Shown: positions 1 to 27,736, counted from the first letter of the stretch. The stretch is 64,000 bases of DNA from Glandiceps talaboti (GCF_964340395.1 NC_135568.1:5170579-5234578), one strand, 5' to 3'. Made by a program: numbers and translations. Notes: generated by a model not told the origin, from the letters alone.

Positions 1-1099
<1,099 letters not shown>

Positions 1100-1282
1100 C
1101 AATGTAGTGACTAGTGTAGCAATAAGTGTTACTGGTATTACTTGCCTATGATGGTAGGATCAAAATACTAGCTCTACAAAATTTGACAGGGTCTTATGAT
1201 TTTGCTACACACTATCTGAACATTGAAGAATCAAGAAGTATATGAGTCAAGATAACAACTTTTCGCCAAATGTTAACGATCA

Positions 1283-1612
1283 GTAACAGTGACAGTGATA
1301 GTAAAGGAATAGTAAGAGTGTACAGTGATATTAACATTAAGAGTAATAGTGGTATTAACAGTGGAAGTAATTAATGTTAAGTGACAACAACAACAACATT
1401 GACAGTAACAGTTCAGTGACAGTAACAGTGACAGTGACAGTAAAAGTCCAGTGACAGTAAAAGTAAGAGACAGTGACAGTTAGTGACAGTAACTCCAGTG
1501 ACAGTAACAGTCCAGTGACAGACAGAACTTGTGAGTGAGTGACAGTGACAGTAGGTGACAGTAACAGTGAGAGTGACAGTGAGTGACCGTGACAGTAACA
1601 GTCCAGTGAGTG
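1283..1612. repeat. CAGTGA/GTAACA imperfect minisatellite
   Basis: Interspersed units such as CAGTGACAGTAACAGT recur for about 330 bp downstream of gene A. The serine/valine/threonine-rich open frames on the minus strand here are by-products of the repeat. Confidence 0.85.
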
Positions 1613-2504
1613 ATGTGAACCCACTGAAGAAGAAACGAGTCCCTTGAAATCCTCTGTGTTATCAGCAATTAGGTAATAGTTTGATATTATAAATTCATTA
1701 ATTCTGGGTGATGACGGTGTTAATTATTTAATATTTGAAAGTTTCCAATGTTTGCACCTGATGAAGACTCCATGTTGTATTGGGAGGAAATGGTTCTTTT
1801 GTGTAACCAACGTATAACACAGTTCAAATTAGATATAGTTAATACGGTTTGGAGTTGGTTATTACACGGAGTTTCAAGTGCCAAAAACCTATAGATATTA
1901 AGCATATTCCTACATCCATAACCAGCAAGTTTGAAATAACGACTATAATCTACCTAGTTCCATTTGCGTTATGAATTATACTTATGATAGTAAAACGTGA
2001 AACTGATAGATTTTCCGTCATTTTCCAATGACTATGACTACAAACTATGAAGACTTAGGTTTTTAATGAGATCGATCATTTTGAAATGTTAAAAGTTTGT
2101 TAATGGAATCGCTATTCTTGCAAATCGAATGTTTTCATATTAAAGACTGTGTTAGTGTATTGTACTGCAGGGTTCTGTGAAACAAATTTAAAGTAAAGTT
2201 GAAATATGGATGAGATATGTATTGTATTTTAGATTTTTCATTTGCTTTCTACTTAAACAATGTAAAACAATATATACTATCTGTGGTTACAACTCAATTT
2301 ATGCAATAAATGTAAAAACAGTGTGTAGAGTGTTTGTTATTATACGTACCGGAAGTGACTGTAAATAGACTGGGTAAACACTTTTAATCACAAGTACGCA
2401 CAAGTAATCAAACAATTTATGAAAAATAATTTTTCAGTATCTTGTGTAGCAATATATTGTGATGGACTCGTGGAATGTACTTGAAAAACTCTGATATTTA
2501 ACAC

Positions 2505-3095
2505 ACAATACTAGCGTAGAATGCCTATGAAAGCTAATTAGAGGTACGTTAGCAAGCCTTGGACAATCGTGACCCTCAACATCACACAAAGCTGTTCGTT
2601 TGACTTTGTGTATGGCAGAACATATACTATAAAACTGGGTCCAGACAGTTTGTCAATGCCACCGTCCAGTCTGTACATGTAGACCACGGCACAACAAAAA
2701 ACCCCTGAAATATCACGTGAAACCAACGACCCAACCTGACAGAGGGGTATTAAAAAGAAATCGTTTCCCTAAAGGAAGAAATAGGTTTTAACAGAAAAGA
2801 AGTAAAAATAGCGGTGAACTAAGAGATTATGTCAAGAGCGTATTTGACCCGATGTTGACTAGACGGTGTCCAGCCAGCGAGTGAGTGAGAGAGAGAGACA
2901 GGACCATGTGACCAAGACTCCGCCCCTCAGCAGCTGACTGGCATCTGACAAATGTGCTTCGACAAAGACACGGGGTTTCCAGACCTGATAAGCAGGGACA
3001 AATTCGACTTTCTCTGGTAAGTAACTACGAGGAGCCAAATACAGGCACCCAGGGGTGCGACACCCGCAAGCTTCTACGACGATATGCATATACAG
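2505..3095. repeat. Dispersed repeat R1, copy 1
   Basis: About 590 bp with clear similarity to 46570-47172, over 44 kb away. Shared blocks include TGTGTATGGCAGAACATA, AAATAGGTTTTAACAGAAAA, GATTATGTCAAGAGCGTATT and AAATACAGGCACCC. Similarity stops sharply at both ends, as expected of a mobile element. No terminal inverted repeats or coding capacity were recognised, so the class is undetermined. Confidence 0.7.
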
Positions 3096-4317
3096 ACTGG
3101 ATGTGGTGATTAATTATGCTTACCCAGTTCGTTTACAAATCACTTTCTTAGAGTATAGATTTGTGAATATTCATTTTACTTTTCTTTAAATTACAGAGTT
3201 ATAAACACTGACTTGATCTGCACCATAGAGAACACAATAATAGTTTATTTTGTAACTAATAATAAATCAAACATACACCCCCGTTTCTCATCCGATGATG
3301 TCTTTGTGAATAGAGTGAGATGAGAGTATGTTCTTCAAAGATGTTACCATTTTGCATGTATAACGTACTGTTCTTTAAAGATGATCCATATTTGGTTTAA
3401 GTCGGAGTATACTTCATGTACATCAACACACTTCAACTCAGCATTGATAGCATACAGCAAAAGTGATCGAGTATGCACTTTGAGGTATTAAATTGTGACT
3501 GTGTCTTCTGTCATATGATTTGGTACTCTCGACATGATGCCATCATGTCAATTTGGTATCATATATATCTGGATACCTGAGTGTCATTTCTGACTCCGAA
3601 AGCTAGTAGACACAAGAAATCTTCAGCCGGGACAGTGAGTGGCTATAGTACAACCATAAACATTGTAAAGGTTCATCCACTGCTACTAATTACGTTTAGA
3701 TTGTACGTCGATCAGTTTGGCTAAAATGGTCACGATAGATATATTGATCTCTCTTAAATAAGTCCTTGTTTCTGAGTGTTTCTGATTCCAATATATGTTT
3801 TATTTTGCTGATATCTTTCACTTTTGTTGAAGTAAGCATATAACATAAACATAACATAAACTTAACATACATATAACATAAATATAACATAAACTTCTGA
3901 CCTATTTTTCCCAATCACAATAATTTTTTCTATTATATATCAACTCAAATGAAAACTGGGTGTTGTACTTATCTTCGTGTGGAATCAATGCATGTCTAAA
4001 CGTGATATAAATGTCAGATGTTTATCTTGGAGTGACCATTGTTCACATTTGTTTGTCAATGATCAGAAATAATGAAGGCTGCACTATTATTATGATTATG
4101 GCACCTTTATTTCGTTATTTTTAACGTATTTTCTCGCCTAGATGGATTAAGCTAATTGGTCAAACCATACGTCAAATTATTTAATTTTTATTTGTATCTT
4201 TTGTCAAACACAATTTAAAGGGGAACAAAGGCGAGGACTTTTTTACCCTAGCTGCATAGATATACCCTTAGGAACCCAGAAATATCACTTTAGTGCGACG
4301 TCAAAGAAATATAGAGT

Positions 4318-4325
4318 TATAAAAG
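4318..4325 (+). promoter_or_regulatory. Candidate TATA box of CYP4 gene B
   Basis: TATAAAAG lies 136 bp upstream of the chosen ATG at 4461, allowing a 5' UTR of roughly 110 nt. No equivalent was found upstream of gene C, where a long TA tract ends about 107 bp before its start codon. Confidence 0.4.
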
Positions 4326-4460
4326 ATGGAATATCTAGGGTGGGAGAAAACTACCACTTATACATCGTCGTATCTATCAGTAGCAACTGGTAGACGACAC
4401 TTGGAATGTGTCATGTGACCTATTGAGTAGAGAAAGGGTCATTTGAACTTTACTACAAAT

Positions 4461-10450
<5,990 letters not shown>

Positions 10451-10832
10451 TTATTGAGACAACAGACACCCGTGTGATAAGCTCTACGAAAATGTTTTTG
10501 ATAACAATTACTATACAATGAGAACGATCTAAAGAAAGAGCACAGTTCTTGTACTTTTTAGTTAATGGAGGCTAGGTGAAAGAGTTGTTATTTCAAGAAA
10601 GCTCCTTAAGGAGAATGACATTATTGTTAACTCCAAAGACGGCATTGAAATTAATATTAACAAATATTAACGCGCATGGTCTATGTGGGTGGTCCTTGAC
10701 ATTACACTAATTTGAATATCATTATAACAGAACGTTTGGGAGCCTTCAGTAATTACAAGGGGGTGTTGGAAGTACGGGGGTTACTTTTTTCCAAAACGGT
10801 TCTCACAGGAGGAACATATGTTATGAAAGTTG

Positions 10833-10838
10833 AATAAA
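10833..10838 (+). terminator. Polyadenylation signal AATAAA of gene B
   Basis: AATAAA lies about 385 bp after the stop codon in sequence that aligns with the 3' flank of gene C, where AATAAA is also kept (17808-17813). Conservation between the paralogues supports its use. Confidence 0.5.
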
Positions 10839-11794
10839 TGGAGAATCACATTTTACTTTGATTCATTGTCTTGTCTAACTTGTGATTTGCGTGATTTGAC
10901 ATCCCACCGCTGCTACCATTGTATTGTAGTATCGCTGCTGACAACCATACAGTAAGTAAATTGTTAGTTGTAGCGTGAGCAGAGTAATGGTTCCCACAGG
11001 AGTAAATGGGAAAAAAGTGTGGTAATATCTTGCAGATAATGTGATTGCGTGATGAACGTTGCCGCATCATACTTGATGTATGTGCCAATTTATACAGAAA
11101 TTGAAGAGTGTATTCGTAAGATAAAGTATAATTATTGAAAATCATTAAGTATGCAAACTGCAAGTACTCACTAGGGTCAAAAGCTACATGAAAGCTTTAT
11201 AGGACATGCGCTCTGTTAACATCCATACATTTGCAAAATTTCATATTGCCTAAGATAATGCCTAATTACAGAATATGATTATGTATGCAAATATCTGAAT
11301 AATATTCACAGGATGTTCACCAAAACTTAAAATACGTGAACTTGAGATTAGGCAATTATATAATAACGGCCGATAAAGTCGAGGTCGAGAGAGTATCTCT
11401 CGGTGAATGTTATCATGGGGACAAAGCTTGCTGAATTGTGAATGCTGCATATCAAACAGTCCAGGAATTAATCACTTGTGGCCATTACGCTAACAAATAT
11501 GTGTACTAAATTTCGTTTGAATTGAGTCAGCCTGTGTTGAGTAATAGATAGAGACACACCACAGACAGACATACATAACTAAAACAACCGTACAGATAGA
11601 CACAGACAGATAGACAGACAGACAGACATCACTAACACGTAACCTTCCCTTACGGTAAAATCCCAATTCACCTGGCCCTTCGACCCTTGTTATTATTGAA
11701 GGCTCCGTAAGATAATATGTGAAATGCGCAAACAGATACAGTGTAAAAGTGCTTTAGGTATTGCTAATACGTATTCTTCCTAGCATGCCATATG

Positions 11795-11911
<117 letters not shown>

Positions 11912-12014
11912 TATCCAGAGTGTACCCGTGAAAGTTAATTTATGACGGAGTTAAGTGGTCAATTCATAGTCGCATGGCCTTGAGGACACAAAAAGGTCAT
12001 TTAAAGTTGACAAT

Positions 12015-17444
<5,430 letters not shown>

Positions 17445-17807
17445 TTATTGAGACAACAGACACTCGTGTGAGAAGCTCTACGGAAATGTTGTCGATATTA
17501 AACAGTTACAGAGAACTAATGAAAGAAAGAGTACGTTTCTAAGACTTTAATTAAAGAATGCTAAGCCAAAGAGTTGTTATTTCAAGAAAGCTCCTGTTAA
17601 CTACAAAAAGGCATCGAATTTAATATTTACAGTTATACTTTATGAGGAAGGTCTATTTAAGTTTTCATTGCCATTACAATGATTTAAATATCTATGTAAT
17701 TAACCATTAGGAAGACTTCAGTAATTACAAGGGGGCGTTGCTACTATGTAGGTTAATAATTTCTTCACAAAATGGTTCTCAGTGGAGGGCCATACTTTAG
17801 AAAATTG

Positions 17808-17813
17808 AATAAA
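17808..17813 (+). terminator. Polyadenylation signal AATAAA of gene C
   Basis: AATAAA about 365 bp past the stop codon, at the position homologous to the gene B signal. Confidence 0.5.
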
Positions 17814-19045
17814 GTGAGGGTCACATTTACTTTGAGTAATTGCATTGTCTTACGTACGATTTGTGTGATTTTGGCATCCCACTAGTGTCATATCCCACCG
17901 CTGCCACCATCAAATTATAATGTAAGTAGATACAAGTCTTATCGCTGTTAACAACCAAAATCAATTGTTAAGTTGTGTGAGCGGAGGAGTGGGTCTGACG
18001 GGAGTGAAGGAGAACACTGTGGTAAGATATTGGGATAATGTGATGCCTAGCTAGGTCCCTTCTGTTTTATACCATTAGAAGATACCATATTATTACACAC
18101 GCACGCACACACACATTCCGATGCCTATTTTTGTGAAAATGAGTGATGGAAAATAAAAGGCAATTTAGATCGTACATGGAACCCGTCCAAACAACACCAC
18201 GAAGACATTACGCAAACAAGTACACGTTAAAAGGAATGCCACTCTAGGAAATAGAATATTTTCGTAAAGATAGGGTTTTGAGACTCATTTCATCATATTT
18301 ACATCACTCGCTATTGCCGCAAAAAACTGGCTAGCAATCTCAGTCTCAATCTGAAGCCCTTTCCATGGATATGTTTTTTTGGTATTGGAGTAAGCAGACA
18401 TGTATATGCAATAGCAGAACATAAAAGGTTATTATTGTTTCATTTTTTGGTCATATGCGTTCAAGAGTCATTAATATTTAAACACCTTATATTCCCATGG
18501 TAGCGTTCCCTTCATATATTGACTTACTCACTATTAGTACTCAGTATATATTTACATATATCATTTATTACTACTGTTGACGTCATGTCAACCTAGGTTC
18601 ATCGATATTGCTAAAGGTATATAATATTGACTAACAATTGGTAAGATAACACCGCAACAAGACACAATTTAAAAACTATATTACAGAATCAAATATTATG
18701 TTAATAGAAAGATTTTGCCCGGTACAAATTTATACATAAAATAAAGTGATTTTGTAAAAGCAGTAAAAAATGTCCCTTAAATAGAAAAGAAAAGGAAAAA
18801 AAAACATTAGCTTAATACAAGAGTTTTGATAACTTGCTCTTAATATATCACACAATATACATAATGCACAAGTTAATTGCCTACATTGTTTCAAATTGCG
18901 TTTGATATATATACAATCATTTAACATTTTGTACAAATCCAATTAGTAACTTGATAACCTTGAACGAGTGGACAAGTCCTAATAAGGATGTAAATAAAGT
19001 AAATGTTTATGCAAATTATATCAATTTCTAAATGCATATTCATGA

Positions 19046-19051
19046 TTTAAT
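19046..19051 (-). terminator. Candidate polyadenylation signal of the ankyrin gene
   Basis: ATTAAA on the minus strand (plus strand TTTAAT), about 55 bp beyond the stop codon of the four-exon ankyrin gene. Confidence 0.35.
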
Positions 19052-19104
19052 TTTTTTTAAGTTGCCGTCAATATCACCGACCACATGACAATCACGTGAC
19101 GTGA

Positions 19105-21182
19105 TCAATGTCGCTCGATTGCATCTCGTACATCTGGCATGTTGTAATAATCGCAATAGTCTTTGGCCGTCTTGCATTTCCTTGGTGATTCCGAGACCTG
19201 TGTGTAAATGAATAAGAATTCGTTGGAAACTGAAACTTTGGTTTGTTTGTTTGTTGGTTGGTGGAGGATGCATTCGTTCACGTAATAAACAAATAAACCA
19301 ACAAACATACACAGAATAAATATTTCTAAATCTATTAGTAGTATAACAATCTCTTGTACGAACAAATAGGACATGTACCCATGCACATACTGAAGAGAAC
19401 ATTCATGTTACTATAAAGTCGTTTTACACATGATGGCACAGTCAAGAAATATGCATGTGTGTGCCTCCTAAATTAACCATACATAAGATGTAAACAGTCT
19501 AACGATGAAAATGCATATTTTGCTAGTGTGTTAATTAACTACATGATGTACATTATCCGATCAACCGTTTATCCGAACAAATGTTGGACAACTCACATGA
19601 CACCCAAACAAGATGGTTTGAGGTTCAAATCAACGGCCTTCGACTGTATTGTCGTAAATATTCCGAGTTGCACTACCCTAGTGAACGACCATTTTTGAAA
19701 TAAAACATGTAGTAAAATGCATGCTGACCCATAATAGCTATAGATAAGTGAGAAGGGATCCACACTTGCAAAAGATCATCAATGTATGTATACATACCAA
19801 GTACTGGTATTTAGTGTCAACGCAGTTGTCTATTAGTAACTTTGCCACCCTAGAATGTCGACAGCGTATAGCCCGCATCAGGAGAGATTCAGTGCCCCAC
19901 TGCATATAAAACAAGTGTTAACTGTGTTAAAGTAACTAATACATAGTAATGCCGGTCATATTACAGCCATTATATCATAATTAACACGAATCACATCACC
20001 ATCCAACAAGACATGTTATGACGTTGTAATAGCTCGGAAAATGAGTATACTTCTATTATAGTACAGTACTAGGGGGCTAGTACATAGTAGTACATGACAT
20101 GATATGACATGGTATGTACATTGCATTACAGTACATTACATTACATTACATGAAATGACTACATGACAGCACATGACATGACATGACATGACATGGCATG
20201 ATACATTAATTACATTGCACTACATTACATTATACTATATCAGATTCACATTACAGTAGAGCACAGCACGTTGCATTACAGTAAAGTGCATTACATTATG
20301 TCACTACAGTGCAGTACATTACATCGAAGTGTGGTAAAGTATACAACAGTACATAACATTGCATTACATTACATCATAGCACAGTACATTACAGTAGAGT
20401 ACAACACTACATTGCATTACATTACATTACATTACATCATAACACAGTACATTACAGTAGAGTACAACACTGTACATTGCATTACATTACATTACATTAC
20501 ATTACATTACATTACATTACATTACATAACATTACAGTATAGCGCAGTTCATGCAAGTCAATAAAATGTAAATTTTCGATAGTTCCAAACGGCTTTAAAG
20601 ACTTCTCAGACTCTTTCCTTCACACCTGTAGTGTATCATTTATCATCAAATGCATGACCATTTCATTAATATTATGATCTTACCGGGATATCATTGACAT
20701 CAGCTCCTTTCTGTATGCAACATGCCGCTGACTGTAAATCTCCCTGTTCAACAGCATTAATTAGAGTCTGTACACAAACAAACAAATATGTCAAAGTACA
20801 ATATATAAAGAAATGCGTTGTCTGTGCTTGAAAAACGTCTATTTATGCTGAGTATTTCAAGGGCATCAGCCCATGATGCTATGAATATTCATGACGTGTT
20901 CATGACGGTAATGTGCACGTAGGGGTCATAAATATTCATTGTCCAACTATTACATATACATGTCTACTGTCTTCTATGCATGAAACAGTATGGCATGTAT
21001 CAAAGATCTCCGAATGAGCACATGTTCAGCTTGATGTGTCTCTGAAATCGCACGAAAAATAATGTGACTCTCCAGAACTCAAGGTCCATGAAAATGCCTT
21101 TGAAAGTTTCCTGAAGTGGCGTTCTCCCTAGTATTAAGGGAAACCGCATACATACCTCTTGCAGGTCCTTCTTATAGGCCAT
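19105..21182 (-). CDS. Small ankyrin-repeat protein, four exons, 101 residues
   Basis: Minus-strand exons in transcript order: 21182-21156, 20767-20684, 19899-19798 and 19197-19105. Lengths are 27, 84, 102 and 93 bp, all in phase 0 with GT-AG introns, totalling 306 bp with the TGA stop at 19107-19105. The protein begins MAYKKDLQE. Exon 2 gives an ankyrin-type helix pair (TLINAVEQGDLQSA, then CIQKGADVND). Exon 3 gives a second (GTESLLMRAIRCRHSRVAKL, then LIDNCVD). Exon 4 ends with KTAKDYCDYYNMPDVRDAIE, typical of a capping repeat. Every join keeps the repeat register, which strongly supports the model. Such proteins usually bind other proteins; the partner is unknown. A further 5' non-coding exon is possible, because TTCTTAG lies 15 bp before the ATG. 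Confidence 0.72.
20085..20535. repeat. ACATT/GACAT-type short tandem repeats
   Basis: About 450 bp of imperfect 5-mer units (ATTAC, GACAT, ACAGT) in intron 2 of the ankyrin gene. The HYITLHYI open frame is a by-product. Confidence 0.9.
20890..21080. repeat. Dispersed repeat R2, copy 1
   Basis: Aligns with parts of 23905-24065: ATAAATATTCATTGTCCAAC resembles ATGAATATTCAGTGCTCAAC, and AGCTTGATGTGTCTCTGAAA resembles AACTTGATGTTTCTCTATGA. It lies in intron 1 of the ankyrin gene and is a degraded member of the foldback element family at 23823. Confidence 0.5.
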
Positions 21183-22717
21183 TTTAACTTTACTCCGCTA
21201 AGAATGAGTAACCCGAGTCGAGTAGAGACGTCACTAAAAGAACAGTAAAAGTAAATAAAACAATTGAAGGACTTAGGTTAGACTACACCTTCGACGGTAA
21301 CAGTGTTTGTAATTTTATTAATGTATTTTAACACCGTTGTAAGTTTTAGGTTGTTTTGTCCTAATCTCAGACAACCAAAAACTCTGTTTGGTGGCCTGAG
21401 GTTTAATTAGACACAACAATAAATATCAACACTTTGTACAACATTAATATATAATTTGGCTTGCCGCTTCTACTTTTGTGGTATCGCCCATAATTTCGAC
21501 CCAAACGTTTCACAACTCATTAATACCCATATGACACTGTTACGCTATCAATATATTCTACAGATTTACTACATCGTGTTATTGGAACTATAGTACCTCC
21601 TGCATTGTGTTTACTAATGTTTTTGTCGTAAAGTAATTGGATTAATTTGGTGAACGAAATAATGCCTTAAAATCATAATACCACTATTGATAACACAGAC
21701 ATTAAGTGAGACTTTTAAATAGGCAATATTTAACCTATTACGACAAGATAGATTTCACACATTCTCTGCTCCATAAAAAGTATATACACCGTTACACGGC
21801 TTGCTATCTACTTTTTTTTTGGGGGGGGGGGGGGCAAAGACGTAGATCATTGTAACACGTGGATCAGTCCAGATACAGTATTCTTGTACATGTAAAATAG
21901 CAGTCGGTTATACTATAAGCAATAACACATCTGAATACACCCATGTTTTGAATACAAACCTTCACTACATACCATGGCTTTTTATTTACAGGGTTCCACA
22001 CAGCCGAGGGTGTAAAACCATTTTGCGATGCAAGTACTTATATTACACATTGTATTAACTACAAGAGAACAGTCCAACACTACTGTTGATATCACAGACC
22101 GCTAAATTTGATTTGAACACGTATGTACGTAGTGAGAGTTCGGAGACGTGTTATCCACACCCTACTAGCAAGTAAATTTATGTCGTACACTCTGAAGTCA
22201 ACGAGCATCGAACTATTCAACGTGGACAATAGAAGGAGATTGGGTTGACATAATCCTTGCCAGGTAGAGAACTGCAATTCTATTGATCGACAGAGCTTAA
22301 CAAAGAAGTAATCTACTATACCAAACAAAACACGTTATTAAGAGAAGAGGTGACACGATCGACTGGTGGTCTTGAGTAAGAAACGGCCAAACCTAAAGGG
22401 ATTTATTCGGAGCATTCTTCGTTGCAACCCCCACTACTGACGTACCGTTACAGGACAACGTTGTTTAGTGCCATAATATAGTAATGCGGTCACCCGTACC
22501 CGTACCGTTCTCATACGTGCGATAAACGACAACAACCGACGTGTCTACATACCTGTGATGGCGTATTTGACAAACCAGTTACAAAATTTGAGAATCTGCC
22601 ACACTCGTCGATTTCATATGTCCCCAAGTTACCTCGACTTGCACAATGTGTAAACAATATTCTCTGGAGCAGTCTCTATGGTGAAGTATTTGTCATTCCT
22701 CGCAACAAAGGATTAAA

Positions 22718-22785
22718 GGTCATTTTACGATAGTAATTCATATGCAAATATCGAAAAGGATTATGGGAGTTAGGTCTCTCTCTCT
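22718..22785. repeat. Dispersed repeat R3, copy 2
   Basis: Pairs with 17011-17080 at roughly 85% identity by eye and runs into a CT-rich simple repeat, as the first copy does. Confidence 0.6.
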
Positions 22786-23822
22786 CTATCTCTCTCCTCA
22801 ATTAATACGCAGCTATATAAATTATGACGAAGTAATACTAATAGAGATGAATAAATGCATACGAGTAAGGTATCTAGATATATGCTTGTGACGTAGTGGT
22901 ATGATATGACACAAAAATACATCATTTAATACACATGTACAGTTATATTCATACTGTTGCGAGTCATAGAGTTGAACGGTATAAGTATGGATAGTTCTAA
23001 CGTTGCACTCTAGCACTCACACTCTCATACTCTCGTACGGGATCGTTCAGGTCCAAGTCGGGAATTAGTTACAACTGAGAAGAGATTTCGGCTTGCCAGA
23101 ATCACCTACCCGAGTCCTTCTGGATGTTTAATTCTCATCTTAAGTATACTTCGAATACAATGGAATTTACACAACAACTAAAAATAGAAAATCACGCCAT
23201 ATATTAGATCGAGCCATAATAAAAGTTATTATATACTTTTCGTTAACCAATCATGTGAATTTCATTCAGTTACATCGTGTTTGCCCAGATTCGTAATCGC
23301 CAGTCTACTTCTGACCTATGGCCTACAATGTCGAAATGTAGTATTTATTCCCATAATTCCAAAATACGATATTTTGGATCGTAACAATACTACAGAGCCA
23401 CGTAAAAGCCATTATTGACAACATTTTGGTGAAATTAATTCACATTACAGAAACGATCGTCATGCCTGACGTGAGTGAGATGTACAGTACTGCTTTGTAG
23501 CGTTCAGCTGTTTACAGCTTGATTGGCCGTGTGTGGCGCTGTCGGTGAGAGCGACTACGTGTACGAGTACTCAACAAAACCGATTTGAAAAATTAGACCC
23601 CCACCCCCTTATTCCACCACCCCCTGTAACTTTTTAAGGCTTAAGATAAATTATTAGCATGACTAAATTCAGACCAGAACACGACGTATTTCAATATAAA
23701 TGACAGTAACAAACCTTGTTTGGTTGTCTGATCATGAGATTAAAGTAATGTTATTTCTGCCAACTAACTTTATTAATAACCACAAATTATTGAATGCATG
23801 ATAACGTTTTGATATACATATG

Positions 23823-23980
23823 GGCAATTGCATCATGGGAGAAAGCGGAAATACTTTATTCAATGGTTGAATACTGACAGCTGTTTCATTCTGAAGTGTA
23901 TATATCATTTTGTCCTTATGAATATTCAGTGCTCAACCATTGAAGAATGTATTTCTGTTATCTCCCATGGTGCAATAACG
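23823..23980. mobile_element. Foldback MITE-like element (R2, copy 2)
   Basis: Inverted arms of about 54 bp and roughly 80% identity: the left arm contains CATGGGAG, GAAATAC and TTCAATGGTTGA, and the right arm carries their reverse complements. The spacer is short. There is no coding capacity. Sequence to the right (to about 24065) also aligns with 20890-21080, so the full repeat may be longer. Confidence 0.65.
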
Positions 23981-24099
23981 TATAGCAACGATACCCTTTA
24001 AATGCACAAGATCAACTTGATGTTTCTCTATGAAATCGCAAACCCATGTTTTATGAAAAGTCTCTATATTTCCTGTTTTGTTGTCGGTTCAACTGTCTT

Positions 24100-25402
24100 T
24101 AATCCTGTCGTCTTTCAGTGTACACGTGCACCATGTTTGCTTATTGAAATGCCGAATACAATATGACGGCATGTTATATCGAAATTTAAAGCTGGGATTA
24201 AATATGTATAAATCTGTTTTAGATTTAAAAAAAATACAATATTTGGCTAGCAATATACCTGCATGTAAATGAATGGTGAATGCAGGTGTGTGTGTGTGTG
24301 TGTGGGGGGGGGGTGAGGGTGGCTGCTCAGGGGAGAGACACTAAACATAAGTGAATTCAAAGTAGCATTAATTTGTATTTTGTTTGCAAATTGTTTTCAT
24401 ATATATTTTGCGTTAAATGTCGTCAGTCCAGCATTAACATTTTTGCTACGCCCATTTGTACTTTACTTCGTATATTTGTGCGACCCCTTAGCTAAATGAG
24501 CATGAGCTTAACCATTAAGACCATGTTATTATTGGAAGTAGCTGCCCTACTGCAACATTGCCTAAGATTTCCAGCTATTGGTGAATATTTAATTACCAGG
24601 TGATGTTGCCAAATGACTGGTAGGTTACGTTTCCAGTATCGTATGTCGCAGGTAACCTTTGATAAGCACAAACATATTGTTGAATGCTTGAACACTGAAA
24701 ACAATGTTGCAAGACTCCATATATGTGAAGTGCAATGTGCATATAATGTTTTACATAATGAAAAGATATAGATTGACTCTACAGATCAATTATGTAAGAA
24801 GAAACTCAAAAATAAATAATTTTTCAATTTGGTATTTAACGAAATTTAATATCTTAAAACAAACAACTTGAGTTTTGTCAACATTTCATTAGTTTCTCAC
24901 ATATAAGTAAATTTAGATATGATCTGTGTATGAAAATTTGTGAAAGATTGCAAAACTTCTACAAACGGGCCAATCGCTTTCTTTCGCTTGAAAGTAATAA
25001 AATCGAATTGGGCATAATTATCTGATCAAAAGCAATAACTTTATTCGCATTTGAGTAAACAGACAATAATGCATAATATAATCAAATTTGATATGCAACA
25101 AAAGTTACTCCCAAAAGCGCATAAATTCAGTTTCTACATTGCTAATGAACACACACATGCTGTATTTGTAGCTAGACGATAAGATATTATGCCCCTATTA
25201 TACCCGATACGTTATCTTCATTCAGCCAAGGAAATTACGAGTAGCCTAAGTAGGCTTGTCACTACTAGTCAATAAAACAGCAGTGGGAAAATCCTTAGAT
25301 AAATATTTGTGTGCGAACGTGTTCATCCTTGCTTATGTATGTTATAACTAAAGATGATATAGTTACTTTCTAAGATATCAAGAATTAAATCCATCTGTTT
25401 AA
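24100..25402. other. Left edge of the sulfotransferase duplication array
   Basis: Sequence from about 24110 is homologous to the 3' flanks of the other array units (for example 32520-33700, with shared AAGTAGCATT, GTGGCTGCCCTACTG-like and AAATGACTGGTAGGT blocks). It includes a TG/poly-G tract near 24287-24316. The first bases resemble the 5' end of a neighbouring unit, suggesting a copy was once present to the left. No intact coding sequence was found. Confidence 0.5.

Positions 25403-27736
<2,334 letters not shown>

Larger units (their letters stand above)
1100..4460. other. Intergenic region between CYP4 genes A and B
   Basis: No gene is supported here. The stretch holds a CAGTGA-type minisatellite (about 1283-1612), a possible distant polyadenylation signal AATAAA at 2305-2310, a dispersed repeat at about 2505-3095 and the gene B promoter region. 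Short open frames in it lack splice context or recognisable domains. Confidence 0.6.
17445..19104. other. Intergenic region between CYP4 gene C and the ankyrin gene
   Basis: The first 550 bp is the 3' flank shared with gene B. The rest is AT-rich sequence in which no coding region, RNA gene or element was recognised. Confidence 0.6.
21183..24100. other. Region between the ankyrin gene and the sulfotransferase array
   Basis: No complete gene is seen. The region has a poly-T/poly-G run at about 21811-21835, repeat R3 copy 2, repeat R2 copy 2, and a minus-strand open stretch at about 22553-22690 ending in a good donor (GTATGT). That stretch could be an upstream exon of the ankyrin gene. A CCAAT motif (minus strand) near 23521 could mark a promoter. 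Confidence 0.4.

Noticed and set aside
4443-4460. Upstream extension MNFTTN of CYP4 gene B
   Set aside because: It begins with TTG and is not shared with gene C, whose ATG aligns with 4461.
20271-20564. Tyr/Ile/Thr/Leu/His repeat open frame
   Set aside because: Translation of the ACATT short tandem repeat.
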